Shown here: piece by piece, positions 54,504 through 62,893 of the stretch
Position numbering within the stretch: the stretch's first letter is position 1
Layout: each line of letters begins with the position of its first letter
NCBI RefSeq assembly: GCF_003171655.1
Contig: NZ_QFZL01000004.1
Coordinates: forward strand, 1 to 64,000
DNA: 64,000 nucleotides
Direction: 5' to 3'
Origin: Stakelama portus
GTDB lineage: Bacteria; Pseudomonadota; Alphaproteobacteria; Sphingomonadales; Sphingomonadaceae
The notes under the pieces: model-generated
What the model was told of the DNA's origin: nothing
The model's input: the letters and a program-made list of their open reading frames with translations, nothing else
Database searches by the model: none
Position numbers and translations under genes: made by a program

Positions 54504-56180
54504 ATGGAAGGCCAGTTTTCCGCGCGCGAATTTTCCGACGCGCCGGTTTCGAACGACGCGGCGCCGGTGCCTTCGCATTCTGCGGTGCAGCCGATCGGAA
54601 TCGTGCTGGAAGTCGCAGGCGCGTCGAGCAAGGTCATACTCGATGCCGACGCGATCGAATCGCTTTGCGGCGATGCCGATCCCGCAATCGCTCAGGCCGG
54701 TCAGGTGGGCGCGCAGCTCAAGATGCGCGTCGGATCGACCTGGCTGATCGCCAATGTCCGCGCGATGCGGATGGTGGATCTGGATTCGGGACGGCTGTCC
54801 GCCGATATCGATTTCCTGGGCGAAGGCGACGAGGAACGGCTGACCGGCAAACTCTATCGCTTTCGGCGCGGCGTCACGCGCTATCCGGTTCCGGGGACCG
54901 AAGTGTTTCCGGTTTCGACCGGTGATCTGCGCCAGATGTACGCCGCCGATGAGCGCGCGAACATCGAAATCGGCAATGTCTATCCGACCAAGAATATCCG
55001 CGCCGCGCTCTATGTCGATTCGATGCTGGGCAAACATTTCGCGCTGCTGGGATCGACCGGCACGGGCAAGTCGACTGCCGCAGCGCTGATCCTCCACCGC
55101 ATCTGTCAGCTGGCGCCGCAGGGTCATATCGTGATGATCGATCCGCACGGCGAATATGGCGCGGCGTTCCGGAACAGCGGCGCGTTGTTCGATGTCGGCA
55201 ATCTGGCGATGCCCTATTGGCTGATGAATTTCGAGGAACATTGCGAAGTGTTCCTCACCTCTTCGGGTTCGGATCGCCAGGTCGATGCCGATATCCTCGG
55301 CAAATGCCTGCTCGCGGCCAAGGCCAAGAACCGGCTGGCGGCGGAAATCCCGAAAATGACCGTCGACGCGCCGATCCCCTATCTGCTGTCCGACCTGTCG
55401 AACCTGATCCAGCTCGAAATGGGCAAGATGGACAAGGCGACCGACAGCGCCCCCTATCTGCGCGTCAAGGCGAAGATCGACGAGATCAAGGCCGATCCGC
55501 GCTATGGCTTCATGTTTTCCGGCATGCTGGTTTCGGACAGCATGGCCAGCTTCCTTGCCCGCATCTTCCGCCTGCCCGGCGATGGTCAGCCGATTTCGAT
55601 CATCGACGTGTCGGGTGTGCCGTCGGAAATTACATCGGTGGTGGTCGCGGTGCTCAGCCGCATGGTGTTCGATTATGCGATCTGGTCGCGCGGAGAGGCG
55701 CAGCGCCCGATCCTGCTCGTATGCGAGGAAGCGCATCGCTATGTCCCCAACGAACGCAATGCCGATGGCTCTTCGGTCGGGCGCATCCTCAGCCGGATCG
55801 CCAAGGAAGGCCGTAAATATGGCGTGTCGCTGGGGCTGATCACCCAGCGTCCGTCGGATCTTGCCGAAGGCGTGCTTTCGCAATGCGGCACGATCCTGAC
55901 GATGCGGCTCAACAATGATCGCGATCAGGCGTTCGTGCGCGCCGCGATGCCCGAAGGTGCGCGCGGGTTCCTCGATTCGATCCCCGCGCTGCGCAATCGC
56001 GAATGTATCGCGGTGGGTGAGGGTGTGGCGACTCCGGTGCGGCTGCTGTTCGATTCGCTCGACGAGGATAAACGTCCCGCATCGGGCGATCCGATGTTTT
56101 CCGAGCTGTGGCGCGAAACCGGCGGCGAGGATCAGAGCATCGCGCGCACCATCCGTCGCTGGCGTTCGCAGGCGCGCTGA
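54504..56180 (+). CDS. HerA-like ATPase (DUF87)
   Basis: A 558-residue ATPase. The start is the ATG at 54504, 7 bases after GGGGAG; the TTG at 54498 is too close. An N-terminal barrel (HAS-barrel, about 30-130) precedes the RecA/FtsK-like domain with Walker A GSTGTGKST (K189), HIVMIDPHGEYGAAF, Walker B ILLVCEEAHRYVP and the GLITQRPSDLAEGVLSQC sensor. In archaea HerA acts with the nuclease NurA in end resection; no NurA or SIR2-type partner is beside this gene. Likely a stand-alone hexameric DNA translocase. Confidence 0.92.
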   Translation: MEGQFSAREFSDAPVSNDAAPVPSHSAVQPIGIVLEVAGASSKVILDADAIESLCGDADPAIAQAGQVGAQLKMRVGSTWLIANVRAMRMVDLDSGRLSADIDFLGEGDEERLTGKLYRFRRGVTRYPVPGTEVFPVSTGDLRQMYAADERANIEIGNVYPTKNIRAALYVDSMLGKHFALLGSTGTGKSTAAALILHRICQLAPQGHIVMIDPHGEYGAAFRNSGALFDVGNLAMPYWLMNFEEHCEVFLTSSGSDRQVDADILGKCLLAAKAKNRLAAEIPKMTVDAPIPYLLSDLSNLIQLEMGKMDKATDSAPYLRVKAKIDEIKADPRYGFMFSGMLVSDSMASFLARIFRLPGDGQPISIIDVSGVPSEITSVVVAVLSRMVFDYAIWSRGEAQRPILLVCEEAHRYVPNERNADGSSVGRILSRIAKEGRKYGVSLGLITQRPSDLAEGVLSQCGTILTMRLNNDRDQAFVRAAMPEGARGFLDSIPALRNRECIAVGEGVATPVRLLFDSLDEDKRPASGDPMFSELWRETGGEDQSIARTIRRWRSQAR

Positions 56181-56244
56181 CGCGCCAAGCGGCTGTTGCC
56201 GGGCGGGATTTCGGGAATCGACGCTGTGACGATGCGCAGGCCGG

Positions 56245-57750
56245 TTATTCGGCGGGCGCTTCGCTTTCCTCGGCCTTGTACACCGGCACCGCCCGCAGGC
56301 GCGTGACGTTGGAACGGAAGGACGAAAGGTCGCCGCCGCTCAGCCGGCTCTGCGACATGAACGACACCGAGTTGGGATTCACCGCCACGCCGTTGCGATA
56401 CAGTTCGTAATGAAGGTGCGGACCAGTCGAAACGCCGGTCGATCCGACATAGCCGATAATGTCGCCGCGACGGACGCGCGCGCCGTTGCGCACCGCGATC
56501 CGGCTCATATGACCATAGCCGCTGGCCAGATTGCCCGAATGGCGGATCTTCACGAAATTGCCATAGCCGCCGTTGCGACCGGCATAGATGATGACGCCAT
56601 CGGACACCGCGTGGATCGGCGTGCCGCTGCGAGCGCCGAAATCGATGCCCTTGTGCATGCGGCGACGGCCGAGCAGCGGGTGCATGCGCATGCCGTAGGA
56701 CGAGGTGATGTGCCCGTTCACCGGCCGCGAGAGCGAACCGCGCATTTCGCCCTTGCCCGCCATGTCGAACCATTCGGTCCGGCCCTGATAGGTCCAGGAA
56801 GCAAGTTCGATCTTTTCCGAACCCTTGCGGATGCCGCCGTACAGGACATTGCCGAAGCGGACTTCGCCGGTTTCGGCGCGGTCCTGGGCAACGATGATTT
56901 CAAACTCGTCATCGGCACCGACCCGCGACATCGGAATGCGCGTGGCCATCGCCCGGATGAACGATTCGACCGCCTTGGCCGGAGCGCCGGCGGCGCGGGC
57001 CGAGCGATAGAGGCTCGATCCGACCTTGCCGCGGATACGCAGCGGGGTCGAATCGACCGCGATCGGAATCTGGCGCAATGCCAGCGTGCCGTCGGCGCCG
57101 CGCTGCACTTCGACGCGCAGGTCGAACCGTGCGCGGAAGGCCAGCTGTTCGAGCGGGCGCGGCTGCGACTTGTCGGTACGACGGCCAAGCCGCAGGTCGA
57201 ACGGCGTACCCGCCTGCAGATCCGTCAGCGGGATCGCATTGCCGATCAGCGATACGGCCGACGTTGCGTCGGTATCGCCGACGCCCGAACGCTTGAGCGC
57301 GCCGAGCAATGTGCCGCCCGACGAAATCTTGGTGGTAAGGTCGATGACCGGGCGCTCGGGCGTGTCGGTCAGCGGCGCGACCAGCCCGGTCGGCGCCATA
57401 TTGTACCCGGTCTTCGCCCCATCGGCGAGCGGCGTGATCGCCTGAACCCGTGCGGCTTCCCATTCCTGGCCCTGCAGCGCGGGGGGAACATAGCCATAGA
57501 TCGGATTTTCGAGGCCCGGTGCCATGAACAGCGTGACGGCGCACAGTCCGACACAGGTGGCGACGCCACGATACCATTGCAGGGTGCCGATGCGCGAACC
57601 CAGGTCGGGCACCAGTTCGAAATCGGGGAAGCGTGCGCGCAGCCGCTGCGCCAGCCCGGCGCGCGTGACTGTCAATTCGGTGGTACGCGGATTGCTCAGC
57701 GCATTGGCGCCGGCCCCCGCATCATATCCGTGATCGCTCCGCAGGAACAA
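56245..57750 (-). CDS. M23 family murein endopeptidase
   Basis: A protein of about 501 residues. I place the start at the TTG at 57750 (MFLRSDHGYDAGAGANALSN), because GGGGGCAG lies 7 to 8 bases upstream and the MFLRSD opening resembles related sphingomonad proteins from memory; a GTG at 57801 is an alternative. One anchor (VATCVGLCAVTLFMAPG) is at about residue 65. The LytM domain near the C-terminus has the zinc ligands in HKGIDFGARSG (HxxxD) and GPHLHYEL (HxH), so it should be an active peptidoglycan endopeptidase. The remainder is an OapA/LysM-like and beta-domain linker. Confidence 0.88.
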   Translation of the reverse strand: MFLRSDHGYDAGAGANALSNPRTTELTVTRAGLAQRLRARFPDFELVPDLGSRIGTLQWYRGVATCVGLCAVTLFMAPGLENPIYGYVPPALQGQEWEAARVQAITPLADGAKTGYNMAPTGLVAPLTDTPERPVIDLTTKISSGGTLLGALKRSGVGDTDATSAVSLIGNAIPLTDLQAGTPFDLRLGRRTDKSQPRPLEQLAFRARFDLRVEVQRGADGTLALRQIPIAVDSTPLRIRGKVGSSLYRSARAAGAPAKAVESFIRAMATRIPMSRVGADDEFEIIVAQDRAETGEVRFGNVLYGGIRKGSEKIELASWTYQGRTEWFDMAGKGEMRGSLSRPVNGHITSSYGMRMHPLLGRRRMHKGIDFGARSGTPIHAVSDGVIIYAGRNGGYGNFVKIRHSGNLASGYGHMSRIAVRNGARVRRGDIIGYVGSTGVSTGPHLHYELYRNGVAVNPNSVSFMSQSRLSGGDLSSFRSNVTRLRAVPVYKAEESEAPAE

Positions 57751-57861
57751 AGCTCGCTGCCCCCAAAAATCGTCCTCAACGCCGATACCCCCGGCTTGGA
57801 CACGATCACTGTGCAACGGTGGGTTTAAAGTCAAATTAAGCTTGCCTCGCGACTGTCCCGA

Positions 57862-57882
57862 GTGCGGCAAACCGTGCCGCAC
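57862..57882. other. Perfect hairpin in the divergent M23/helicase region
   Basis: GTGCGGCA, loop AACCG, TGCCGCAC: an 8-bp perfect stem in the 245-base region between the divergent M23 peptidase and helicase genes. It is not followed by a T-run. It could be a protein-binding site or an RNA structure in the helicase leader. Confidence 0.4.
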
Positions 57883-57995
57883 CGAAGATGAAGAGTTGCT
57901 GACGGGATTTTCAGGCGCGAACCCAACATGGTTAAGCCGAATCATCAACTCGGGAGAGTTGCTTAAGGGCCGGCGCGAGACGATGTTGGTCGCCG

Positions 57996-60491
57996 ATGAC
58001 TCAGCTTTCGCGCAGCGCGGTTACGGCGGTTCTTGGTCCCACCAACACCGGCAAGACACATTTGGCGGTCGAACGGATGTGTGCGCATTCGAGCGGCATG
58101 ATCGGGTTTCCGCTGCGGCTTCTGGCGCGCGAAGTCTATGACCGCGTCGTCGCGACGAAGGGCGAAAATCAGGTCGCGCTGATCACCGGGGAAGAGAAAA
58201 TCTGTCCGCCCGATGCGCGCTGGTTCCTCTGCACTGCCGAATCGATGCCGCTGGAACGGCAGACCGGTTTCGTCGCGATCGATGAGGCGCAACTGGGCGC
58301 AACGCCCGAGCGCGGGCATGTCTTCACCGATCGCATGCTGCGCGCGCGCGGACGCGACGAAACGATGATCCTGGGTTCCGAAGCGCTGCGCCCGATGGTC
58401 GAGGCGCTGGTCCCCGAGGCCGAAATCATCGGCAGGCCGCGCTTTTCGACGCTGAGCTATGCCGGCGCGCGCAAGCTTTCCCGCCTGCCGCGTCGTTCCG
58501 CGATCGTCGCGTTCAGCGCCGAGGAAGTCTATGCCGTGGCAGAGGCGCTGCGGCGGCTGCGCGGCGGCGCGGCGGTGGTGATGGGCGCGCTTTCGCCGCG
58601 CACGCGCAACGCGCAGGTCGAAATGTTTCAGGCGGGCGAGGTCGACTATCTGGTCGCGACCGATGCGATCGGCATGGGCCTCAACATGGATGTCGCGCAT
58701 GTCGCCTTTGCCTCGCTGCGCAAGTTCGACGGCAAGAAGCAGCGGCGGCTGACGGTTTCGGAAATGGCGCAGATTGCCGGACGGGCGGGGCGGCACCAGC
58801 GCGACGGCAGTTTCGGATCGCTGCACGAGGATGGGCCCAACGCCTTCACCCCCGAAGAAGTGCTGGCAATCGAATCGCACCGCATGCCGCGCGTCGAAAA
58901 ACTGTTCTGGCGCGAGGGCGAGCCTGATCTGTCGAGCGTCGATGCGCTGATCGCCAGCCTGGAGCGCAAGCCCGACAGCGATGTGTTGCGCGCCGCGCCC
59001 GAAGCCGTCGATCTGGCGGTGCTCAAGCGGCTCGCCGAACAATCCTGGGTGCGTGATCGTGCGCGCGGGCAGGCGGCGGTGGCGCGGCTGTGGGCGGCGT
59101 GCGGTCTGCCCGATTTCCGCAAGCTGGGCGCCGATCCGCATGCGCGTTTCGTCGGGCGCGTCTATGGCCATTTGTCCGAAGGGCGCGGCGCCGTCCCGCA
59201 CCAATGGTTTGCCGATGAAATCGCCCGGCTCGACCGGACGGACGGCGATGTCGAAACGCTGGCCGGGCGGATCGCCGCGGCGCGTAGCTGGGCCTATATC
59301 GCCCACCGCGCCGACTGGCTGGAAGACCCGCTCCATTGGGCCGAGCGCACGCGTGCGATCGAGGAAAAACTGTCCGATGCGCTCCACGCCAGCCTGACCC
59401 AGCGTTTCGTCGACAAGCGCACGACGATGCTGCTGCGCCAGATCGGCGCCAGCGCCGATGCGCTGCCCGTCACCATCGCTGCCGACGGTGAAGTGAGCAT
59501 TGAGGAACATAGCCTCGGCACGCTCGACGGGTTTCGCTTTTCGGTCGCGTCGGATGCCCGCGCGGCGGACAAGCGCATGCTGCTTGCGGCGGCGGAAAAA
59601 CGGCTCGCTTCGGAATTGCAGCGGCGGGGCAGGGCGCTGGCCGAGGCAAAGGACGCGGATATTGCGCTCGGCGAACCCGACCCGGATGCTCCCGTCGCGC
59701 TATTGTGGGAAACCCTGACGGTTGCGCATCTGGTGCCCGATCGCAACGCCGCGCTGCCGCAAGTGAAGCTCGACCGCGCGCTCGACGTGCTCGACGTGTC
59801 GTTGCGTGGCGCGGTGCAGGCGCGACTCGATCGCTGGCTGGCGGATCGCGTCGTGGAAACCGCGCCGCCGCTTGCGAAACTACAGGCGGCGACGCGCGAC
59901 CCGGATGCGGGTGCGCCGCTGCGGGCGCTTGCCAATGCGTTGCTCGATCATGGCGGGATGATGCCGCGCCGCGCTGCTGCCGAACTGGTCGAGGCGCTCG
60001 ATCCCCCGGCGCGCAAGGCGTTGCGCAAGCTGGGCATCACCATCGGCACGCTCGATATCTATGCTTCCGCTTTGCTCAAGCCCGGCGCCGCGCGCCTGCG
60101 TCGCGATCTGCTGCGGCTCGGGGCCGGGCCGGCGGAAGGGGCGACCGTATTGCCGCGCAACGCGCCCGGCGCCGATCTGGCGCACGGCTTTCGCCCGCTG
60201 GGAACGCAGGCAGTGCGAGTCGACCTGGTCGAGCGAATCGCGCGTGCAGCGCATGATTCGCGCAAGGGCCGTGCCCCCTTCACGCCCGATCCGGCGCTGG
60301 CGACGTCGATCGGCCTGACGCCCGACACGCTGGCGCGACTGATGGCGCAGCTTGGGTTCCGTGCGATCCGCGGCAAGGAAGGCGAGCCGCAGCGCTGGGC
60401 CTGGAAGGGGCTGACACCCAAGCCCAAGGCGCCTGCGCCGCCGCGCGACAATGCCTTTGCCGCGCTTGCCGATCTGATGGCGGGCAAATGA
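57996..60491 (+). CDS. SUV3-like ATP-dependent RNA helicase
   Basis: The 831-residue protein begins MTQLSRSAVTAVLGPTNTGK, with Walker A GPTNTGKT at residues 14-21. The DEAQ box is in VAIDEAQLG and the motif VI in QIAGRAGRHQRDGSFG, both characteristic of the SUV3/Irc3 group, the mitochondrial degradosome helicase, whose closest bacterial relatives are alphaproteobacterial. The C-terminal half is an alanine-rich helical region longer than in SUV3 and ends LMAGK. It overlaps the S4 gene by 4 bases, suggesting a shared role in RNA or ribosome handling. Confidence 0.93.
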   Translation: MTQLSRSAVTAVLGPTNTGKTHLAVERMCAHSSGMIGFPLRLLAREVYDRVVATKGENQVALITGEEKICPPDARWFLCTAESMPLERQTGFVAIDEAQLGATPERGHVFTDRMLRARGRDETMILGSEALRPMVEALVPEAEIIGRPRFSTLSYAGARKLSRLPRRSAIVAFSAEEVYAVAEALRRLRGGAAVVMGALSPRTRNAQVEMFQAGEVDYLVATDAIGMGLNMDVAHVAFASLRKFDGKKQRRLTVSEMAQIAGRAGRHQRDGSFGSLHEDGPNAFTPEEVLAIESHRMPRVEKLFWREGEPDLSSVDALIASLERKPDSDVLRAAPEAVDLAVLKRLAEQSWVRDRARGQAAVARLWAACGLPDFRKLGADPHARFVGRVYGHLSEGRGAVPHQWFADEIARLDRTDGDVETLAGRIAAARSWAYIAHRADWLEDPLHWAERTRAIEEKLSDALHASLTQRFVDKRTTMLLRQIGASADALPVTIAADGEVSIEEHSLGTLDGFRFSVASDARAADKRMLLAAAEKRLASELQRRGRALAEAKDADIALGEPDPDAPVALLWETLTVAHLVPDRNAALPQVKLDRALDVLDVSLRGAVQARLDRWLADRVVETAPPLAKLQAATRDPDAGAPLRALANALLDHGGMMPRRAAAELVEALDPPARKALRKLGITIGTLDIYASALLKPGAARLRRDLLRLGAGPAEGATVLPRNAPGADLAHGFRPLGTQAVRVDLVERIARAAHDSRKGRAPFTPDPALATSIGLTPDTLARLMAQLGFRAIRGKEGEPQRWAWKGLTPKPKAPAPPRDNAFAALADLMAGK

Positions 60492-60799
60492 CCGAGGCGG
60501 CGGACATGATGCGTGTCGACCGCTTCCTCTGGTATGCGCGGCTGGCCAGGACGCGCAGCATGGCGCAGGCGATGGCGCAAAAGGGCACGATGCGGATCGA
60601 CGGCCGGCGAATCGAGCGCGCGCATGTGCCGGTTCGCGTCGGTTCGGTGCTCGCTTTCCCCTGGAATGGAGCGGTTCGTATCCTGCGGATCGAGGCGTTG
60701 CCGCAGCGGCGCGGGTCACCATCGGAAGCAGCTCTGCTTTACACCAGTCTCGAAAGCCTATCCGCCAATGTCGTTGACGCGCCACAAAGCTCAGCATAG
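60488..60799 (+). CDS. S4-domain RNA-binding protein (Hsp15-like)
   Basis: A 103-residue protein with an ATG overlapping the helicase stop (ATGA). It begins MTEAADMMRVDRFLWYARLA; the S4 domain reads RVDRFLWYARLARTRSMAQA, then DGRRIERAHVPVRVGSVLAF. Hsp15 (HslR) binds stalled 50S subunits carrying nascent chains. A C-terminal tail of 20 residues is not conserved. Coupling with the helicase supports an RNA role. Confidence 0.9.
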   Translation: MTEAADMMRVDRFLWYARLARTRSMAQAMAQKGTMRIDGRRIERAHVPVRVGSVLAFPWNGAVRILRIEALPQRRGSPSEAALLYTSLESLSANVVDAPQSSA

Positions 60800-60835
60800 C
60801 AGGGGCGACCCAATGCGGAATGGAGCCTGCGACCA

Positions 60836-61177
60836 ATGACCTATGTCGTCACCGATGCGTGTATCCGGTGCAAATATATGGATTGCGTCGAGGTGTGTCC
60901 GGTCGACTGCTTCTATGAGGGCGAGAATATGCTCGTCATCAACCCCAGCGAATGCATCGATTGTGGCGTGTGCGAACCCGAATGCCCGGCTGAGGCGATC
61001 CTGCCCGACACCGAAAACGGTCTCGAGAAATGGCTCGAGGTCAACAAGACCTATTCGGAACAATGGCCCAACGTCACGTCGAACAGCGGCCAGACGCCGG
61101 ACGATGCCGACGAGCACAAGGGCGAAGACGGCAAATTCGAGAAATATTTCTCGGCAGACCCCGGCAAGGGCGACTGA
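60836..61177 (+). CDS. fdxA: Seven-iron ferredoxin FdxA
   Basis: A 113-residue ferredoxin starting [20 protein letters not shown]. The cysteines C9, C17, C21, C25, C40, C43, C46 and C50 match the Azotobacter FdI pattern shifted by one: C9, C17 and C50 for a 3Fe-4S cluster, and C21, C40, C43 and C46 for a 4Fe-4S cluster, with C12 and C25 not ligands. The last 50 residues are an acidic extension ([17 protein letters not shown]). It carries electrons to an unknown partner. It lies 36 bases after the S4 gene. Confidence 0.95.
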   Translation: MTYVVTDACIRCKYMDCVEVCPVDCFYEGENMLVINPSECIDCGVCEPECPAEAILPDTENGLEKWLEVNKTYSEQWPNVTSNSGQTPDDADEHKGEDGKFEKYFSADPGKGD

Positions 61178-61403
61178 GGCCGCCTGCGGCGTCGGCGCCA
61201 CGCAGGCGCCGCGCCGATCGTGCCAAACCGTTACACTCGCGACGGCCCGTGCGTGAAAAGCTGCGCAGGGCCGGATAATTCGCGTGCCGCGCTGCCGCGA
61301 AACGCTGGTAATTTTATTACGACTGTGTTAAATGAGCAGAGTCGAAGGCGAAAATCGTCTTCGCTCCGGAGTCGTATTAAATCGAGCCCCGGCGCCCTTT
61401 CCC

Positions 61404-61421
61404 GCTTCGCCTAGGCGAAGC
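61404..61421. promoter_or_regulatory. 18-bp perfect palindrome upstream of carD
   Basis: GCTTCGCCTAGGCGAAGC is perfectly self-complementary apart from the central TA, about 55 bases before the carD ATG, in the 297-base gap after fdxA. It may be a protein-binding site or form a hairpin in the carD leader. No recognisable -10 or -35 pair can be fixed around it. The rest of the gap (61178-61403) shows no gene; an AT-richer stretch at 61310-61335 is the likely promoter zone. Confidence 0.5.
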
Positions 61422-61474
61422 CCGCGAGAAGCGCAATCCTTTGGGGCCGGAATTCACGGAAAGGCTACACGCAC

Positions 61475-62014
61475 ATGGCTGCCAAGGCGCTGTCCTTCGA
61501 TGTCGGCGATTATGTCGTTTACCCCAAGCACGGCGTAGGCCGTGTGATCGAGCTGCAAAAACAGGAAATTGCGGGCATGCAGCTCGAACTCTATGTGCTG
61601 CGCTTTGAAAAGGAAAAGATGACCCTTCGCGTTCCGACCAACAAGGCGGAAAGCGTGGGCATGCGCAAGCTGTCGTCGGACAAGACGCTCAAGGAAGCGC
61701 TCGACACGCTCAAGGGCAAGCCCAAGGTCAAGCGCACCATGTGGTCGCGCCGCGCCCAGGAATATGAAGCGAAGATCAATTCGGGCGACCTGGTGTCGAT
61801 CGCCGAAGTGGTCCGCGACCTGTTCCGCGCCGACGATCAGCCCGAACAGAGCTATTCGGAACGTCAGATCTTCGAAGCGGCTGCCAGCCGCCTCGCGCGC
61901 GAACTCGCCGCGATGGAAGAAGTGGACGAGCCGACTGCGCTCAAGAAGCTGCTCGAAATCCTGAACAAGGCGGCGGCGATCCACAACAAGGTCAAGGAAG
62001 ACGCTGCGGCCTGA
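61475..62014 (+). CDS. carD: CarD family transcription regulator
   Basis: A 179-residue protein starting MAAKALSFDVGDYVVYPKHG, with GGAAAGG upstream. The N-terminal RNA-polymerase-interaction domain (residues 1-60: VGRVIELQKQEIAGMQLELY) is followed by a helical DNA-binding domain including MWSRRAQEYEAKINSGDLVS, IAEVVRDLFRADDQPEQSYS and ARELAAMEEVDEPTALKKLL. CarD binds the beta subunit of RNA polymerase and stabilises open complexes; it is essential in several bacteria and ubiquitous in alphaproteobacteria. A terminator follows. Confidence 0.95.
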   Translation: MAAKALSFDVGDYVVYPKHGVGRVIELQKQEIAGMQLELYVLRFEKEKMTLRVPTNKAESVGMRKLSSDKTLKEALDTLKGKPKVKRTMWSRRAQEYEAKINSGDLVSIAEVVRDLFRADDQPEQSYSERQIFEAAASRLARELAAMEEVDEPTALKKLLEILNKAAAIHNKVKEDAAA

Positions 62015-62041
62015 TCGGGCGGCACGGCTTTCGGCCAACGG

Positions 62042-62073
62042 AAAAAGGGCGGTCCTTCGGGGTCGCCCTTTTC
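62042..62073 (+). terminator. Intrinsic terminator after carD
   Basis: AAAGGGCGGTCC and GGGTCGCCCTTT fold around a TTCG loop with two wobble pairs, and the stem is followed by TTTT. The tetraloop and A/T flanks make it a strong terminator. Confidence 0.88.
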
Positions 62074-62075
62074 AT

Positions 62076-62113
62076 TTGCACGTATAGGCCGTGTGTTATA
62101 TGAACAATACACA
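62076..62113 (+). promoter_or_regulatory. Possible promoter and operator of the first GIN-domain gene
   Basis: TTGCAC at 62076-62081 and TATATG at 62097-62102 are spaced by 15 bases and precede the gene start by about 32 bases. An imperfect palindrome TGTGT...ACACA (62092-62113) overlaps the -10 position and could be an operator. The -10 match is partial and the palindrome is 7 of 11 pairs, so this is tentative. Confidence 0.4.
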
Positions 62114-62133
62114 TGAACAACGGGAGAAATGCC

Positions 62134-62850
62134 ATGCGTCCGCTGATCCTTTTCGCTGCGCTGCCGCTCGCGGCATGCGGCTTTGCAGGAAATCAGGGTG
62201 AACATGCGCGCAGCAGCGGCCAGCACGCCACGCGCGATTTTGCCGCCAGCGATTTCACGCAGGTCGATCTGCGCGGATCGGATGATGTCTCGGTCGTCAT
62301 CGGCCAGCAGTTCAAGGTCCATGCCGAGGGCGATTCGAAGCAGATCGAGCGGCTGCGTATCGAAGTGGTCGACGGCACGTTGCGCATCGGTCGCGAAGGC
62401 AACAGCGGCTGGTCATGGGGTTCGGACGACGATGTCCATATCCAGGTGACGATGCCGCGCATCACCGGCGCATCCGTATCCGGATCAGGCGATATGGACG
62501 TCGAACGCGGCGATGGCGATTTCGCCGGCGACATTTCCGGATCGGGCAACCTCAACATCCGGGGGCTTCAGGCCGGACGGGCATCTTTGTCGATTTCCGG
62601 ATCGGGCGATATCGAAGCGGCGGGGAACGCCGAGTCGCTGACCCTCTCGATCAGCGGGTCGGGCGATATCGATGCCGAAGGGCTGACCGCGTCGCAGGCC
62701 AGCGTGGCAGTGAACGGCTCGGGCGACGTCACGGCAACGGTGAACGGCAACGCTTCGGTTTCGGTTTCCGGATCGGGTGACGTCGAACTGGGCGGCGGCG
62801 CGACCTGCACGGTCAACAAGTCCGGATCGGGCGACGTCAGCTGCGGCTAA
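62134..62850 (+). CDS. GIN-domain (DUF2807) lipoprotein with SGSGD repeats
   Basis: A 238-residue protein starting MRPLILFAALPLAACG at 62134 with CGGGAGAA upstream; the lipobox gives the modified C15. The mature protein is a DUF2807 right-handed beta structure: VDLRGSDDVSVVIGQQFKVH in the first part, then six or seven evenly spaced SGSGD/NGSGD turns (ASVSGSGDMDVERGDG, SISGSGDIEAAGNA and so on), each marking a coil of the helix. The encoding DNA repeats TCCGGATCGGGCGAT. The family is an auto-transporter-like adhesin head or a structural envelope protein; the role is unproven. A second family member follows. Confidence 0.88.
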   Translation: MRPLILFAALPLAACGFAGNQGEHARSSGQHATRDFAASDFTQVDLRGSDDVSVVIGQQFKVHAEGDSKQIERLRIEVVDGTLRIGREGNSGWSWGSDDDVHIQVTMPRITGASVSGSGDMDVERGDGDFAGDISGSGNLNIRGLQAGRASLSISGSGDIEAAGNAESLTLSISGSGDIDAEGLTASQASVAVNGSGDVTATVNGNASVSVSGSGDVELGGGATCTVNKSGSGDVSCG

Positions 62851-62893
62851 TGCGGACTTGCCGGGTCGGGTGCCCGGATGCGATGGCTGGGCA

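Noticed and set aside
57842..58141. Plus-strand frame beginning MPRDCPECGKPC, like a zinc ribbon
   Set aside because: It depends on a TTG without a ribosome site, overlaps the helicase start out of frame, and shows only one CxxC-type pair.
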